Positions 15,828 to 24,479 of a DNA stretch of 64,000 nucleotides are shown one piece after another. The notes beneath the pieces were generated by a model. That model did no database searches. It saw nothing but the letters and a program-made list of their open reading frames with translations, and was not told the origin of the DNA. Position 1 is the stretch's first letter, and every line of letters begins with the position of its first letter. The translations under genes and the position numbers were made by a program. The stretch comes from Herbaspirillum sp. WKF16 (GTDB taxonomy: Bacteria > Pseudomonadota > Gammaproteobacteria > Burkholderiales > Burkholderiaceae_D): NCBI RefSeq assembly GCF_028993615.1, contig NZ_CP118632.1, positions 248,001 through 312,000 of the forward strand, in the 5' to 3' direction.

Positions 15828-16304
15828 ATGGCATACGGTGAACATCACTATCGCGTCGAGGTGGAATGGACCGGCAACCGGGGTGGCGGCACCTCGGGTT
15901 ATCGCGATTACGGCCGCGAGCATGTCATCCGTTCGGAGGGCAAGCCCGACATCGCCGGCTCGGCCGACGCCGCCTTCCTGGGCGACGCCGCGCGCTGGAA
16001 TCCGGAGGATCTGATGGTGGCTGCGGCCAGCGCCTGCCACAAGCTGTGGTACCTGCACCTGTGCGCGGATGCCGGCATCCATGTGCTGGCCTATGCCGAC
16101 CAGGCCTGCGGCGCCATGGTCGACCGGCCGGGCGACGGGCGCTTTACCGGGATCGTGCTGCGCCCGCGCGTGACCATCCGCGCCGGCGACGACAGCGAGC
16201 TGGCGCTGCGGCTGCACCACGGCGCGCATGCGCAGTGCTATATCGCGAACTCGGTGAATTTCCCGATCCGCTGCGAAGCCGAGATCGTCGCCGCTCCCGG
16301 CTGA
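15828..16304 (+). CDS. OsmC family protein
   Basis: A 158-residue OsmC-fold protein. Both redox Cys are present: one in VAAASACHKLWYLHL, the other in HAQCYIANSVNFP. In the Ohr/OsmC family these two Cys reduce organic hydroperoxides. The start GEHHYRVEVEWTGNRGGGT is typical of the YhfA-like/OsmC-general group. It shares the strand with ridA at a 30-bp distance, so both may belong to one stress-related transcript under the divergent LysR gene. Confidence 0.9.
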   Translation: MAYGEHHYRVEVEWTGNRGGGTSGYRDYGREHVIRSEGKPDIAGSADAAFLGDAARWNPEDLMVAAASACHKLWYLHLCADAGIHVLAYADQACGAMVDRPGDGRFTGIVLRPRVTIRAGDDSELALRLHHGAHAQCYIANSVNFPIRCEAEIVAAPG

Positions 16305-16392
16305 GGCCTGCGCCGGTTGGCCCCAGGAACTACAATAAGGCTCCTGATGCGGCGCATCCCGCGCCCGGCCAACCGACGACAAGGCGACATCG

Positions 16393-17292
16393 ATGACACC
16401 CCGGGCCACCGGCCTCAGCTTCGCGCTTTCCGCCATCTTCATCTTCGCCATGCAGGACGGCATCTCCAGGCACCTGGGCGGCGCCTATCCTCCGGTCTTC
16501 ATCGCAATGATCCGTTTCTGGGTATTCGCCGGCTTCGCGCTGGTGCTGGCCAGCCGTTCCTCGGTCGGCTTGCGGGCGACGGCGGCAGCCAGGCGGCGTG
16601 GATTGCAGATCGCCCGCGGCGTGCTGCTGGCCACGCAGATCGTGGTCTCCATCCTGTCGTTTTCCAAGGTGGGACTGGCCGCCACCCATTCGCTGTACGC
16701 CGGCACGCCGCTGGTCGTGGCTTGCCTGTCGATGCCTTTCCTGGGCGAGAAGGTGGGTTGGGAACGCTGGGCTGCGACCGGCATCGGCTTCATCGGCATC
16801 CTGCTGATCGTCAATCCGCTGCACGCGTCCTTCGACGCGAAGATCGCGCTGCCGGTGTTCGGGATGATGCTCTTCGCCGCGTATTCGGTCATGACCCGGC
16901 TGGCCAGCCGCACCGATTCTCCCGGCACGGCCTTTCTCTACACCGGCGTGGCCGGCGCCGTGGCCATCAGCGTGGTGGGCCCGTTCTACTGGACCAACCT
17001 GACCCTGGGCGACTGGTTCTGGATGCTGGTGCTGTGCGTGAGCAGCACCTGCGGGCACTACCTGCTGATCCGCTCGCTGGCCTATCTCGACGCGGTGGTG
17101 GTGCAGCCGATGTACTACATCCAGACCGTGCTGGTGTGCATGATCGGCGTGTTCGTGTTCGACGAGGTGCTGACCGCCAACATGGTCGCCGGCTGCGCCA
17201 TCGTCATCTGCTCCGGCATCTTCATCATCTGGCGCGAAGCCCGGGGCGGCCGCGCGGCGGCGCCGGCCGTCGATCCGGCCGGGACGGCCTGA
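16393..17292 (+). CDS. EamA-family (DMT superfamily) transporter
   Basis: A 299-residue inner-membrane protein with ten hydrophobic segments arranged as two EamA repeats of about 140 residues each. Examples are LSFALSAIFIFAMQDGISRHL at the N-terminus and VVQPMYYIQTVLVCMIGVFVF in the second half. DMT exporters of this type move amino acids, nucleosides or other metabolites; the substrate cannot be read from sequence. It follows the OsmC gene by 88 bp. Confidence 0.9.
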   Translation: MTPRATGLSFALSAIFIFAMQDGISRHLGGAYPPVFIAMIRFWVFAGFALVLASRSSVGLRATAAARRRGLQIARGVLLATQIVVSILSFSKVGLAATHSLYAGTPLVVACLSMPFLGEKVGWERWAATGIGFIGILLIVNPLHASFDAKIALPVFGMMLFAAYSVMTRLASRTDSPGTAFLYTGVAGAVAISVVGPFYWTNLTLGDWFWMLVLCVSSTCGHYLLIRSLAYLDAVVVQPMYYIQTVLVCMIGVFVFDEVLTANMVAGCAIVICSGIFIIWREARGGRAAAPAVDPAGTA

Positions 17293-17308
17293 GCGCCGCC
17301 GGGCGTCT

Positions 17309-17506
17309 TCAAGGACGCTGGTCCTGCGCGTCGTCGGCCGCAGCGGCCTGCTTGTTGCCGCAGCCGATCCCGCCGCAGGAGCAGACCTCGGCCACCGGCG
17401 CCAGCGCCGGCAGTTTCTTGTTGATCAGCGGCAGGTCCTCGCGCAGGGTGCCGTCGGGCAGCACCGCCTGTTCGGCGGACAGCCAGTTTCCTGTGTCGTT
17501 GCTCAT
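17309..17506 (-). CDS. 65-residue small protein with CxCxxxxC motif
   Basis: A short gene with an excellent ribosome binding site on the minus strand (AAGGAGATCGAC before ATG 17506). The protein has a hydrophilic N-terminus (SNDTGNWLSAEQAVLPDGTLREDLP), a short helical stretch, then VCSCGGIGCGNK and an acidic/Ala-rich tail. No signal peptide or membrane segment is seen. The CSCGGIGC motif could bind a metal or Fe-S cluster or undergo thiol exchange, but no family is recognised. It is convergent with the EamA gene and lies downstream of the diguanylate cyclase, separated from it by a terminator. Confidence 0.72.
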   Translation of the reverse strand: MSNDTGNWLSAEQAVLPDGTLREDLPLINKKLPALAPVAEVCSCGGIGCGNKQAAAADDAQDQRP

Positions 17507-17601
17507 GTCGATCTCCTTGGGTGGTTGATCGGTCAGCTTGTGCCGATCGGCCGCCGGGCTCGTTGATGCAGCTCAAACGGTTCGCATTTGCGCGCGCAAA
17601 G

Positions 17602-17630
17602 AAAAATGCCGCTGCGGCGGCAGCGGCATT
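17602..17630 (-). terminator. Terminator of the GAF-GGDEF gene
   Basis: AATGCCGCTG (17605-17614), 6-nt loop, CAGCGGCATT (17621-17630). Read on the minus strand the stem is followed by TTTTTC. Confidence 0.85.
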
Positions 17631-17656
17631 GGCGCGGGAGCGGAACTGGCCTGCGT

Positions 17657-18733
17657 TCAGGCGTGGGGCTGGTTGCGGCCGTGCTTGCGCAGGTACATCG
17701 CCTTGTCGGCCGCCTGCAGCAGCGCGTGGAAATCGCACATCTCGGACGGCGTCACCGTGGCCGCGCCCAGGCTGATCTCGATCTCTGCGTGCGGCCATTT
17801 CACCATCGCCACCGCGCGCTTGATGCGTTCGGCCACCTGGTGCGCGCCGACCTCTTCGGTGTCGGGCAGGATCAGCGAGAACTCGTCGCCGCCGTAACGC
17901 GCCAGGAAATCGCTGGCGCGCAGCGGCGAACGCAGCACGCGCGCCAGCTGCGTCAGCAGGGCATCGCCGGCCGGGTGGCCGTAGGTATCGTTGTATTGCT
18001 TGAAGTAGTCCACGTCCACCATCAGCATCGACAAGGGGCGCGCATTGCGCAAGTGGCGCGTCCACTCCTCGCGCAGGCGCAGGTCGAAGCTGCGGCGGTT
18101 GCCGATGCCGGTGAGGCCGTCGGTCAAGGTCTGCTGCTCCAGCTTCTGCATGGTGCGACGGCTTTCCAACTGGGTCTCAAGCTGGCGGCCCAGCTTGATG
18201 AAGGCGTCGCGCTGCCGGCTGTCCAGCGTCTTGGTTGCGCGATCCATCACGCATAGCGTGCCCATCACCTCGCCGTTGGCGGCCACCAGCGGCACCGCCG
18301 CGTAGAAGCGCACATGCGGCGTGCCGTCGGACAAGGCGCTGCCCGCGAAGCGCGGGTCGGCCTGCAGGTCGGCGATCTCGGTGAGCTCGCGCGGACGGCG
18401 CGCGGCGTATTCGCACAGCGAGAAATCCACCGCCGTGCGCGACACGCCGGTCTGGCCGGGGAAGCGCCACCATTGGTTGCGCACGTCGCCGCGGCCCTTG
18501 TTCACCGAGACGAAGGGATGCTGCAGGCCGAGGTCGGCATGCAACTGGCTCATCATGCCGATGGAGGTATTGCAGAGGTTGGCGGCCAGCGAGAGGAAGT
18601 CGGCCAGCATCGGCTCCAGCCAGGCGTCGGCTTCGCCGCCCATGTTGGCGAGCTGGATCCTGGAGCCGGCAATGCCGCGCGCCTGGGGGGCGGCGCCGGC
18701 CTTGTAGGGGTTGTGCAGGTTGCGAATGGTCAT
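17657..18733 (-). CDS. GAF-GGDEF diguanylate cyclase
   Basis: A 358-residue protein with an N-terminal GAF domain (about 40-190, including VPLVAANGEVMGTLCVMD) and a C-terminal GGDEF domain (about 200-355). The active-site motif is RYGGDEFSLILP. An inhibitory I-site, RASD, lies exactly five residues before GGDEF, so product feedback is expected. It should make cyclic di-GMP from two GTP, with the GAF domain sensing a small ligand or redox state. No transmembrane segment is visible, so it is cytosolic. Its gene is divergent from the VOC gene across 432 bp. Confidence 0.93.
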   Translation of the reverse strand: MTIRNLHNPYKAGAAPQARGIAGSRIQLANMGGEADAWLEPMLADFLSLAANLCNTSIGMMSQLHADLGLQHPFVSVNKGRGDVRNQWWRFPGQTGVSRTAVDFSLCEYAARRPRELTEIADLQADPRFAGSALSDGTPHVRFYAAVPLVAANGEVMGTLCVMDRATKTLDSRQRDAFIKLGRQLETQLESRRTMQKLEQQTLTDGLTGIGNRRSFDLRLREEWTRHLRNARPLSMLMVDVDYFKQYNDTYGHPAGDALLTQLARVLRSPLRASDFLARYGGDEFSLILPDTEEVGAHQVAERIKRAVAMVKWPHAEIEISLGAATVTPSEMCDFHALLQAADKAMYLRKHGRNQPHA

Positions 18734-19165
18734 GATGGCGCTCAGGCTTCGATAGTTGGTCTTGGTGGGCCGTCTGCGCGCATTTCTGCGCGCGGGAGGG
18801 GAGGACGGCTGAGGGTCTGTCGGTGCGCCTGTTTTTTATTTTTCGTGTTTTCACATGCTCACGCTTTGTTGCCCTGCGACACCAAATTAACAGATCGGGT
18901 TCCGAAGTAAACCGGTTTAAAACATCCGCTTACAATTTAAACGCCGCTGTAGCAGAAACAATGTCATTCCCATCACAATAACTGACGTTGCCTGATCATC
19001 GTGACAATTGGCGTTTTGCTACGCGCCGCGCCGGCGGCCGTTTTCCGTCGTTTTATGGCGACGTCGATGTGTCGCCGGACGGCGACGCATCAAGTGCTTG
19101 CCAAGCGCCGAAAGCGAAAATAAACTCTGCCGTTTCGTGTTGTTCCAACGTTTTTGAAAGCAGAG
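18734..19165. other. 432-bp divergent spacer between the GGDEF and VOC genes
   Basis: No convincing gene. The first part (18830-18945) is AT-rich, with the palindrome AAACCGGTTT and a possible -10 element TACAAT (18931-18936) for rightward transcription. A hairpin-capable inverted repeat lies at 19066-19091 (GATGTGTCGCC / GGCGACGCATC, one mismatch, 4-nt loop) before the VOC gene. Confidence 0.5.
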
Positions 19166-19576
19166 ATGTCGACCCAGCCCAAAGCAGGTGCAGTCCTGTT
19201 CGCCAAAGATGTAGCCCGTCTCGCCGCGTTCTATGCGCAGGTCCTGGCGGTGGTTCCCAAACATGCCGAAGCGGAGAAGGTCGTGATCGAGGCGCAGGAT
19301 TTCCTGCTGGTGATCCACGCCATCCCGCCGGCCGTCTCCGCCAACCTGCAAATCGTCTCGCCGCCGGTGCTGCGCGAGAACGTGCCGGTCAAGCTGTTCC
19401 TCCCGGTGCGCTCGCTGGCCCAGGCGCGCATCAGCGCGCACGGCCTGGGCGGCGGCCTCAAGCCGGTCGAGGCGGAGTGGGGCGCGGCCGATTTCCGCGC
19501 CTGCGACGGCTTCGATCCCGAAGGCAACGTGGTGCAGTTCCGCGAGGCGCAGCCCGCGGCGGCGCTCGCGTCCTGA
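19166..19576 (+). CDS. VOC (glyoxalase/bleomycin-resistance) superfamily protein
   Basis: A 136-residue protein with the VOC fold: an N-terminal strand (GAVLFAKDVARLAAFYAQVL) and the C-terminal closing pattern DGFDPEGNVVQFRE, which resembles the usual DPxGNxxxF/E strand. It has the size of a single two-module VOC domain. The metal-ligand His are not all evident, so it may be a non-catalytic or binding member. TTG 19154 would give an alternative start; ATG 19166 is preferred. The gene stands alone. Confidence 0.82.
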   Translation: MSTQPKAGAVLFAKDVARLAAFYAQVLAVVPKHAEAEKVVIEAQDFLLVIHAIPPAVSANLQIVSPPVLRENVPVKLFLPVRSLAQARISAHGLGGGLKPVEAEWGAADFRACDGFDPEGNVVQFREAQPAAALAS

Positions 19577-19618
19577 CCCGAGCTTATCCTTCCCTTCCGG
19601 CGCGCTCGCGCACGGCAC

Positions 19619-19643
19619 AAAAAAAAGCGGCCCGCGGGCCGCT
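19619..19643 (-). terminator. Terminator of the YheO/dehydratase/CHMI operon
   Basis: AGCGGCCCGCGGGCCGCT (19626-19643) is a perfect palindrome. On the minus strand it is followed by an eight-T run (A-run 19619-19626 on the plus strand). Confidence 0.85.
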
Positions 19644-19666
19644 GTTTGTCCTGGCGCCTGCCCCGT

Positions 19667-20023
19667 TCAGAGGACCTGCTTGCCGTAGATGTCGCGCTGC
19701 ATGTCGATCAGCTCCGCGGTGATCTGCACCTGCGTGTCCTCGGGCCAGGCCTGCCCCTTCTGCACCGTGGCCACCAGCAGCTCGGCCACCTGCTTCTTCA
19801 CTTCCGCCGTGCGCCCGGAGAGGATGGTCAGGCGCATGTGCAGGAAGGCGCGCCTTGCCTGCGGCTGGGTGCCCACCACGTAGTCGTCGAGCTTGATGGC
19901 GCGCGCCTTGATCGCGTTCTCGTCGAAGTGGCCGCTGCCGACCAGCGCTTCATTGAGCCTGAGCAGGGTTTGCTTGGTATCGATCTTGAGGTTGTCGGTG
20001 TACTCGAAGAAGAGATGGGGCAT
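19667..20023 (-). CDS. 5-carboxymethyl-2-hydroxymuconate delta-isomerase family protein
   Basis: A 118-residue tautomerase-superfamily protein. It begins MPHLFFEYTDNL, placing Pro at position 1 after Met removal, the catalytic base of this family. The body (DENAIKARAIKLDDYVVG, HMRLTILSGRT, VQITAELIDM) matches CHMI/HpcD proteins of homoprotocatechuate degradation. No other hpc/hpa pathway gene is nearby, so the true substrate may differ. It is the last gene of a minus-strand operon with the ammonia-lyase and the YheO regulator, with a good AGGAA ribosome binding site. Confidence 0.88.
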   Translation of the reverse strand: MPHLFFEYTDNLKIDTKQTLLRLNEALVGSGHFDENAIKARAIKLDDYVVGTQPQARRAFLHMRLTILSGRTAEVKKQVAELLVATVQKGQAWPEDTQVQITAELIDMQRDIYGKQVL

Positions 20024-20072
20024 GTCGGTTCCTGTCGTTGCGGGTGAATGAAAGCTAAATGAAGCGCGGCGC

Positions 20073-21053
20073 TCAGCCTGCCAGGTATCCGGCGAGCTTG
20101 CCGAGGTCGACGTTGCCGCCGCTGATGATCACACCCACGCGCTTGCCCTGCCATTGCGTGCGGTGCTTGCGCGCCGCGGCGAAGGCCAGGCAGCCGGTGG
20201 GCTCGACCACCATCTTCATGCGCTCGGCGAAGAAGCGCATGCAGGCCACCAGTTCGTCGTCGCTCACGGTGAGGATGTCGTCCACGTCGCGCCGGATCAC
20301 GCCGAAGGTGAACTTGCCCAGGTGCTGGGTCTGGGCGCCGTCGGCGATGGTCTTGGGCGTGTCGATGCTGACGATGCTGCCGGCGCGCAGCGATTGCTGG
20401 CCATCGTTGCCGGCCTCGGGCTCGACGCCGTAGATCTTGCATTGCGGCGACAGCGCGCGCGCCGCCAGCGCCGCGCCCGACAGCAGCCCGCCGCCGCCCA
20501 GGCAGACGAACAGCGCATCCAGCGGGCCGGTCTCCTGTAGCAGTTCCAGCGTGGCCGTGCCCTGGCCGGCGATCACGTGCGGGTGGTCGTAGGGCGGGAT
20601 CACGGTCATCTGATGCTCGCTGGCCAGGCGCGCGCAGATCTGTTCGCGGTCTTCCTTGTAGCGGTCGTAGGTGACGATGTTGGCGCCGTAGCCGCGGGTG
20701 GCGGCGACCTTGGCCGCCGGCGCGTCGAGCGGCATGATGATGGTGGCGGGGATGCCCAGCAGCTGCGCCGCCAGCGCCGTGCCCTGCGCATGGTTGCCGG
20801 AGGAGAAGGTGACCACGCCGGCCTTGCGCTGCGCCGCGTCGAACTGCGACAGCGCGTTCATCGCGCCGCGGAACTTGAAGGCGCCCATGCGCTGGAAGTT
20901 CTCGGCCTTGAAGAACAGGCTGGCGCCGACCTCGGCGTCGGCGGTGCGCGAACTCAGCACCGGGGTGCGGTGCGCCCAGGGCTTGAGGCGTTCGGCGGCC
21001 AGCAGGACGTCGGCGAAGGTGGGCAGCTCGGTGGCGCTGGAGAGGGGGATCAT
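20073..21053 (-). CDS. PLP-dependent threonine/hydroxyaspartate ammonia-lyase family protein
   Basis: A 326-residue fold-type II PLP enzyme. The Schiff-base Lys is K60 in MGAFKFRGAMNAL; SSGNHAQGTALA and the glycine loop CLGGGGLLSG bind the cofactor. The length, without an ACT regulatory domain, suits catabolic threonine dehydratase, serine racemase or threo-3-hydroxyaspartate ammonia-lyase. The C-terminal IISGGNVDL is typical of that group. ATG 21053 has AGAAGGAA before it; the longer frame to 21095 does not. A YheO-type regulator directly upstream is a context known for hydroxyaspartate/serine dehydratases, which slightly favours that role. Confidence 0.9.
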   Translation of the reverse strand: MIPLSSATELPTFADVLLAAERLKPWAHRTPVLSSRTADAEVGASLFFKAENFQRMGAFKFRGAMNALSQFDAAQRKAGVVTFSSGNHAQGTALAAQLLGIPATIIMPLDAPAAKVAATRGYGANIVTYDRYKEDREQICARLASEHQMTVIPPYDHPHVIAGQGTATLELLQETGPLDALFVCLGGGGLLSGAALAARALSPQCKIYGVEPEAGNDGQQSLRAGSIVSIDTPKTIADGAQTQHLGKFTFGVIRRDVDDILTVSDDELVACMRFFAERMKMVVEPTGCLAFAAARKHRTQWQGKRVGVIISGGNVDLGKLAGYLAG

Positions 21054-21110
21054 GGCGGGTTCCTTCTGGGTGGAATGAGTCGGCAAAGCGGGCAAGGCGG
21101 GCGAGGGGAC

Positions 21111-21773
21111 TCAGTCCCGCTCGTCGTTGTAGACGGTGGCGCGCGACACGCCCAGGTGGGCGGCGACGATCTCCGCCGCGCGCCGCACATCCATGCAGCC
21201 CGACTCGCGCAGCTCGCGCATCAGCGCCCGGCGGTCTTCGGCCTTGAGGCTGCGCGGCGCGGTGGAGAGGCGGGTGGCGAACTGGTCGATGCGGCGGCGG
21301 ATAGCCTCGGCGCCGGCCGGCTCCAGCGTCTCGGCCACGCGCACGCTGCCGTCGATGCCGCCGAACTGGCGCAGCATGCCCTGCAGCGCCCCGAACAGGG
21401 TCAGGTCGACGTTCATGCACAGCGCGGCCAGGTACTTGCCGTCGGCGTCCTTGATGCCGATCGAGGTGCTCTTGGCCTGGCGGCCGTCGGGCAGGGTGTT
21501 GGCGTAGTTGGTCAGCACCTGCGGGTAGGACTCGTCGGCGATGCGCGCCAGCCCCAGCTCGGTGGTGGCGTCGCCCACCTCGCGCCCGGACAGGTTGTTG
21601 TGGATCGCCACGATGGAATGGTCGGCGTCGCGCAGGTCGTGCAGCACTACCTCGCAGAACGGCGCGAAGGTCTCGCCCAGTCCCAGCGCGACCTGCTGCA
21701 GCTGCGACATCAGCAGCGCATGGTCGGCGCGGGGAGGCTGGACGGCTTTTTTCTTGCGGGCGGCGGTTTTCAT
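21111..21773 (-). CDS. YheO-like PAS/HTH transcriptional regulator
   Basis: A 220-residue regulator. Residues 25-130 form the YheO-type PAS domain (LGETFAPFCEVVLHDLRDADHSIVAIHNN, then SIGIKDADGKYLAALCMN). The C-terminal 60 residues form an HTH (ESGCMDVRRAAEIVAAHLGVSRATVYN). The N-terminus is basic. It heads a minus-strand operon with the ammonia-lyase (57 bp downstream) and CHMI, and is divergent from the cdh gene. A perfect 14-bp palindrome lies in the shared promoter (21788-21801). It is probably the operon's local regulator, with a small amino-acid-like ligand; that is inference. Confidence 0.9.
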   Translation of the reverse strand: MKTAARKKKAVQPPRADHALLMSQLQQVALGLGETFAPFCEVVLHDLRDADHSIVAIHNNLSGREVGDATTELGLARIADESYPQVLTNYANTLPDGRQAKSTSIGIKDADGKYLAALCMNVDLTLFGALQGMLRQFGGIDGSVRVAETLEPAGAEAIRRRIDQFATRLSTAPRSLKAEDRRALMRELRESGCMDVRRAAEIVAAHLGVSRATVYNDERD

Positions 21774-21782
21774 GATTGATAC

Positions 21783-21813
21783 ATATTATCTAAAATTAGA
21801 TTTTGTGTATACT
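21783..21813. promoter_or_regulatory. Divergent promoter with palindromic operator (YheO regulator / cdh)
   Basis: The palindrome ATCTAAAATTAGAT (21788-21801) has 6-bp arms and a 2-bp centre. A -10 element TATACT (21808-21813) faces right towards cdh. A TAATAT element (21783-21788, minus strand) faces left towards the regulator. The site overlaps the likely core promoter of both genes. Confidence 0.55.
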
Positions 21814-21893
21814 TTCCTGTCATCGCGTTGACATACGCGACTGGCAAGCTGATCCTGCCGTCCTTGCCTGCATCGCCCGAGTCCGACCCTATC

Positions 21894-22637
21894 ATGCGAC
21901 CGACCGCCGTCTTCTCCCTGCTCCTCGCCTTGCCCGGCATGCTGATCGCCGCCGGCGCCCATGCCGCCAACCCGCACAAGCTGTGGGAAATCGTCAGCCA
22001 GGAATGCGTGCCGCACATGCAGGACAAGGGCGACCCCAAGCCTTGCGCCACCGTGGACCTGGAGCGCGGCTTCGTGGTGCTCAAGGACCTGGTCGGTCCG
22101 GCGCAATACCTGCTGATGCCCACGCGTCGCCTGGCCGGCATCGAGAGTCCCGAGCTGCTGGCGCCGGATGCGCCCAACTACTGGGGCTATGCCTGGCAGC
22201 AGCGCTTCCGCGTGGCGCAGGCGCTGGGCCGGCCGTTGCGCGACGAGCAGCTGGGCCTGGAGGTGAACTCCGCCGCCGGGCGTTCGCAGTTGCACCTGCA
22301 CATCCACATCGACTGCATGCGGCGCGACGTCGCCGCCAGCCTGGTCGCGCATCGCGAGGATCCGCTGCGGCAATGGATGCCATGGAATTTCGAGGGGAAC
22401 CGCTACTGGGTGATGCGCCTGCCGGCCGATGCCTTGCACACCGGCGATCCGTTCAAGCTGGCCGCCGCGCGCAGCGCCTTTGCGGCATCGGCCATGGGCA
22501 CGCAGTCGCTGCTGCTGACCGGCGCCCGCTTCGTGGACGGCGGCGCCGGGTTCTTCCTGGTCAACATGCCGGTCAACTTCGACCTGGGCGAACGCGGCAG
22601 CGCCGAGGTATTGATGGATCACGACTGCCGCTGGTAG
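21894..22637 (+). CDS. cdh: CDP-diacylglycerol diphosphatase (Cdh)
   Basis: A 247-residue exported protein. An N-terminal signal peptide (MRPTAVFSLLLALPGMLIAAGAHA, cut after AHA) supports ATG 21894 over the earlier in-frame ATG at 21828. The HIT-like histidine triad HLHIHID is in SQLHLHIHIDCMRRDV, with WxYAW and an N-terminal CVPHMQ segment, all as in Cdh. The enzyme hydrolyses CDP-diacylglycerol to phosphatidate and CMP at the periplasmic side of the inner membrane. Its expression may be coupled to the divergent YheO regulator through their shared promoter, although their functions look unrelated. Confidence 0.87.
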   Translation: MRPTAVFSLLLALPGMLIAAGAHAANPHKLWEIVSQECVPHMQDKGDPKPCATVDLERGFVVLKDLVGPAQYLLMPTRRLAGIESPELLAPDAPNYWGYAWQQRFRVAQALGRPLRDEQLGLEVNSAAGRSQLHLHIHIDCMRRDVAASLVAHREDPLRQWMPWNFEGNRYWVMRLPADALHTGDPFKLAAARSAFAASAMGTQSLLLTGARFVDGGAGFFLVNMPVNFDLGERGSAEVLMDHDCRW

Positions 22638-22662
22638 GCGGCGGGGCGGTCTACGTTCTGCG

Positions 22663-23556
22663 CTAGCGCGAGGCCAGCTCGCGCGCCAGCGTGTCGAACA
22701 CCAGGCGCAGCCGCGGCGGCATCGGCCCGCGCTGCGGGCGGTAGAGGTACATCTCCCAGGGCTCCGGCTCGAAGACTTCCATCACCGGCACCAGCTTGCC
22801 CTCGGCGATGTCGCGCTCGACCAGGAAGCTGGCGATCTGGCCGACGGCCTGGCCGCTCTTCACGATCAGGTATTCGGTCTCCGAATCGTCGCACAGGAAG
22901 CGCGCGCCGGCGGCGTTCATCTGGCGCTCGCGCGAGAACATCCATGGCCACAGGCGACCGGTGTCGCGGTCGAGGATGCCGGTGTGCGGCTGGGCCTGCA
23001 ACTCCTCGATGCTGTTGGGCCGGCCATGCTTGCGCAGGAATTTCGGGGTCGCCACCGTGTACAGGCGAGCCTTCTCCAGCCTGCGCACCACGAAGCGGTT
23101 CTCCCGCAGCACGCCGATGCGGATGCCGATGTCGATCTTGTCCCCCACCACGTCGGCCAGCTGGTCGTTGAAGCGCAGGTCGAAGCGCAGGCCGGGATGC
23201 TCGGTGGCCAGCTTTTCGATCAGCGGCAGCAGGTAGCGCCGGCCCAGCACCGAGGGCGCGGCCAGCCTCACCAGCCCGTTCATCGGATCTTCCGGGACCG
23301 CCCCGGCGCGCTCGAACAGGCCGTCGAGCTGGTCCAGGCTGGCCCGCGCCCGCTCGGCCAGCGCCTCGCCGTAGGCGGTGATGCGCACCTGGCGCGTATT
23401 GCGATGGAACAGCATCTCGCCCTGCAACCGTTCCAGCTCCTTGATGGCGCGGGTGACCGCCTGCGGCGAGATGCCCTGGCGCACGGCGGCTTCCTTGAAG
23501 CTGCCGGCATCGGCGGCGGCGCAGAAGATGCGGATCATTTCCAGGCGGTTGAGCAT
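22663..23556 (-). CDS. LysR-family transcriptional regulator
   Basis: A 297-residue LysR protein. The HTH is at about residues 2-60 (LEMIRIFCAAADAGSFKEAAVRQGIS, PQAVTRAIKELERLQGEMLF), followed by the effector domain, and an extra Arg/Pro-rich C-terminus (YRPQRGPMPPRLRLVFD). It is divergent from the SDR gene across 151 bp that contain a T-N11-A element, so SDR control is likely. Confidence 0.92.
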   Translation of the reverse strand: MLNRLEMIRIFCAAADAGSFKEAAVRQGISPQAVTRAIKELERLQGEMLFHRNTRQVRITAYGEALAERARASLDQLDGLFERAGAVPEDPMNGLVRLAAPSVLGRRYLLPLIEKLATEHPGLRFDLRFNDQLADVVGDKIDIGIRIGVLRENRFVVRRLEKARLYTVATPKFLRKHGRPNSIEELQAQPHTGILDRDTGRLWPWMFSRERQMNAAGARFLCDDSETEYLIVKSGQAVGQIASFLVERDIAEGKLVPVMEVFEPEPWEMYLYRPQRGPMPPRLRLVFDTLARELASR

Positions 23557-23582
23557 GGCGACGCTTCCTTTCGTTGGAATTC

Positions 23583-23595
23583 TGAAATCTTATCA
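23583..23595. promoter_or_regulatory. LysR-box-like T-N11-A element
   Basis: TGAAATCTTATCA (T-N11-A with TGA/TCA ends) lies in the 151-bp gap between the LysR gene and the divergent SDR gene, 27 bp from the LysR start. It is an AT-rich island in GC-rich surroundings. Confidence 0.45.
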
Positions 23596-23707
23596 TTTCC
23601 ATTGTTTGGCATAGTGCCGGCCGCCATACTTTCCCTGTCGCCGCGATCCGCAAGGCAGGGGCGGACAACAACGGCAACCCACCGAACCCATTGCAAAGGA
23701 AATCATC

Positions 23708-24454
23708 ATGAATGCGAACATCAAGGACAAAGTCGTCATCATCACCGGCGCCAGCAGCGGCCTGGGCGAAGCCACCGCGCGCCATCTCGGCGCGCTGGGC
23801 GCCAAACTGGTGCTGGGCGCCCGTCGCGCCGACCGCCTGGCCGCGCTGGTGGCCGAGATCGAAGGCGCCGGCGGCGCCGCCATCGCGGTGACCACCGACG
23901 TCTCGCGCCGCGAAGACATGGAAGCCCTGGTGGCCCGCGGCGTGGAGCGCTTCGGCCGCGTCGACGTGCTGGTCAACAACGCCGGCACCATGCCGCTGTC
24001 GCCGCTGGCCAAGCTCAAGGTCGACGAGTGGGACCGCACCATCGACGTCAACATCAAGGGCGTGCTGTACGGCGTGGCCGCGGTGCTGCCGCGCTTCGCC
24101 GCGCAGGGCTCGGGCCATGTGATCAACGTCGCCTCGGTGGCCGGCATCAAGGTGTTCGCCCCCATCGGCACCGTCTACAGCGCCACCAAGTACGCCGTGC
24201 GAGCCCTGACCGAAGGCCTGCGCATGGAAGCGCCGGATGGCGTGCGCGCCACCATCATCTCGCCGGGCGCGGTGGCCTCCGAGCTCAAGCACCACAGCTC
24301 CGACGCCGACACCGCCGCCGCGGTCCAGGCCTTCTACCAGGCCAATGAGATCCCCGCCGACTCGGTGGCGCGCGCCATCGCCTACGCCATCGAGCAGCCG
24401 GCCAATGTCGACATCAACGAGATCGTGCTGCGCCCGGTGGCGCAGGAGTTCTGA
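23708..24454 (+). CDS. SDR-family oxidoreductase
   Basis: A 248-residue classical short-chain dehydrogenase. The cofactor motif TGASSGLG is at about residues 13-20, NNAG at about 91-94, the catalytic Ser in INVASVAG and the Tyr/Lys pair in YSATKYAV. An Arg pair after the second strand (GARRADR) favours NADP(H). The C-terminal pattern ([28 protein letters not shown]) is that of the YdfG-like/clavaldehyde-dehydrogenase-like group. It is the probable target of the divergent LysR gene; the substrate is unknown. Confidence 0.93.
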   Translation: MNANIKDKVVIITGASSGLGEATARHLGALGAKLVLGARRADRLAALVAEIEGAGGAAIAVTTDVSRREDMEALVARGVERFGRVDVLVNNAGTMPLSPLAKLKVDEWDRTIDVNIKGVLYGVAAVLPRFAAQGSGHVINVASVAGIKVFAPIGTVYSATKYAVRALTEGLRMEAPDGVRATIISPGAVASELKHHSSDADTAAAVQAFYQANEIPADSVARAIAYAIEQPANVDINEIVLRPVAQEF

Positions 24455-24479
24455 TTCCGGTTCTTCTTCATCGTCCCGG

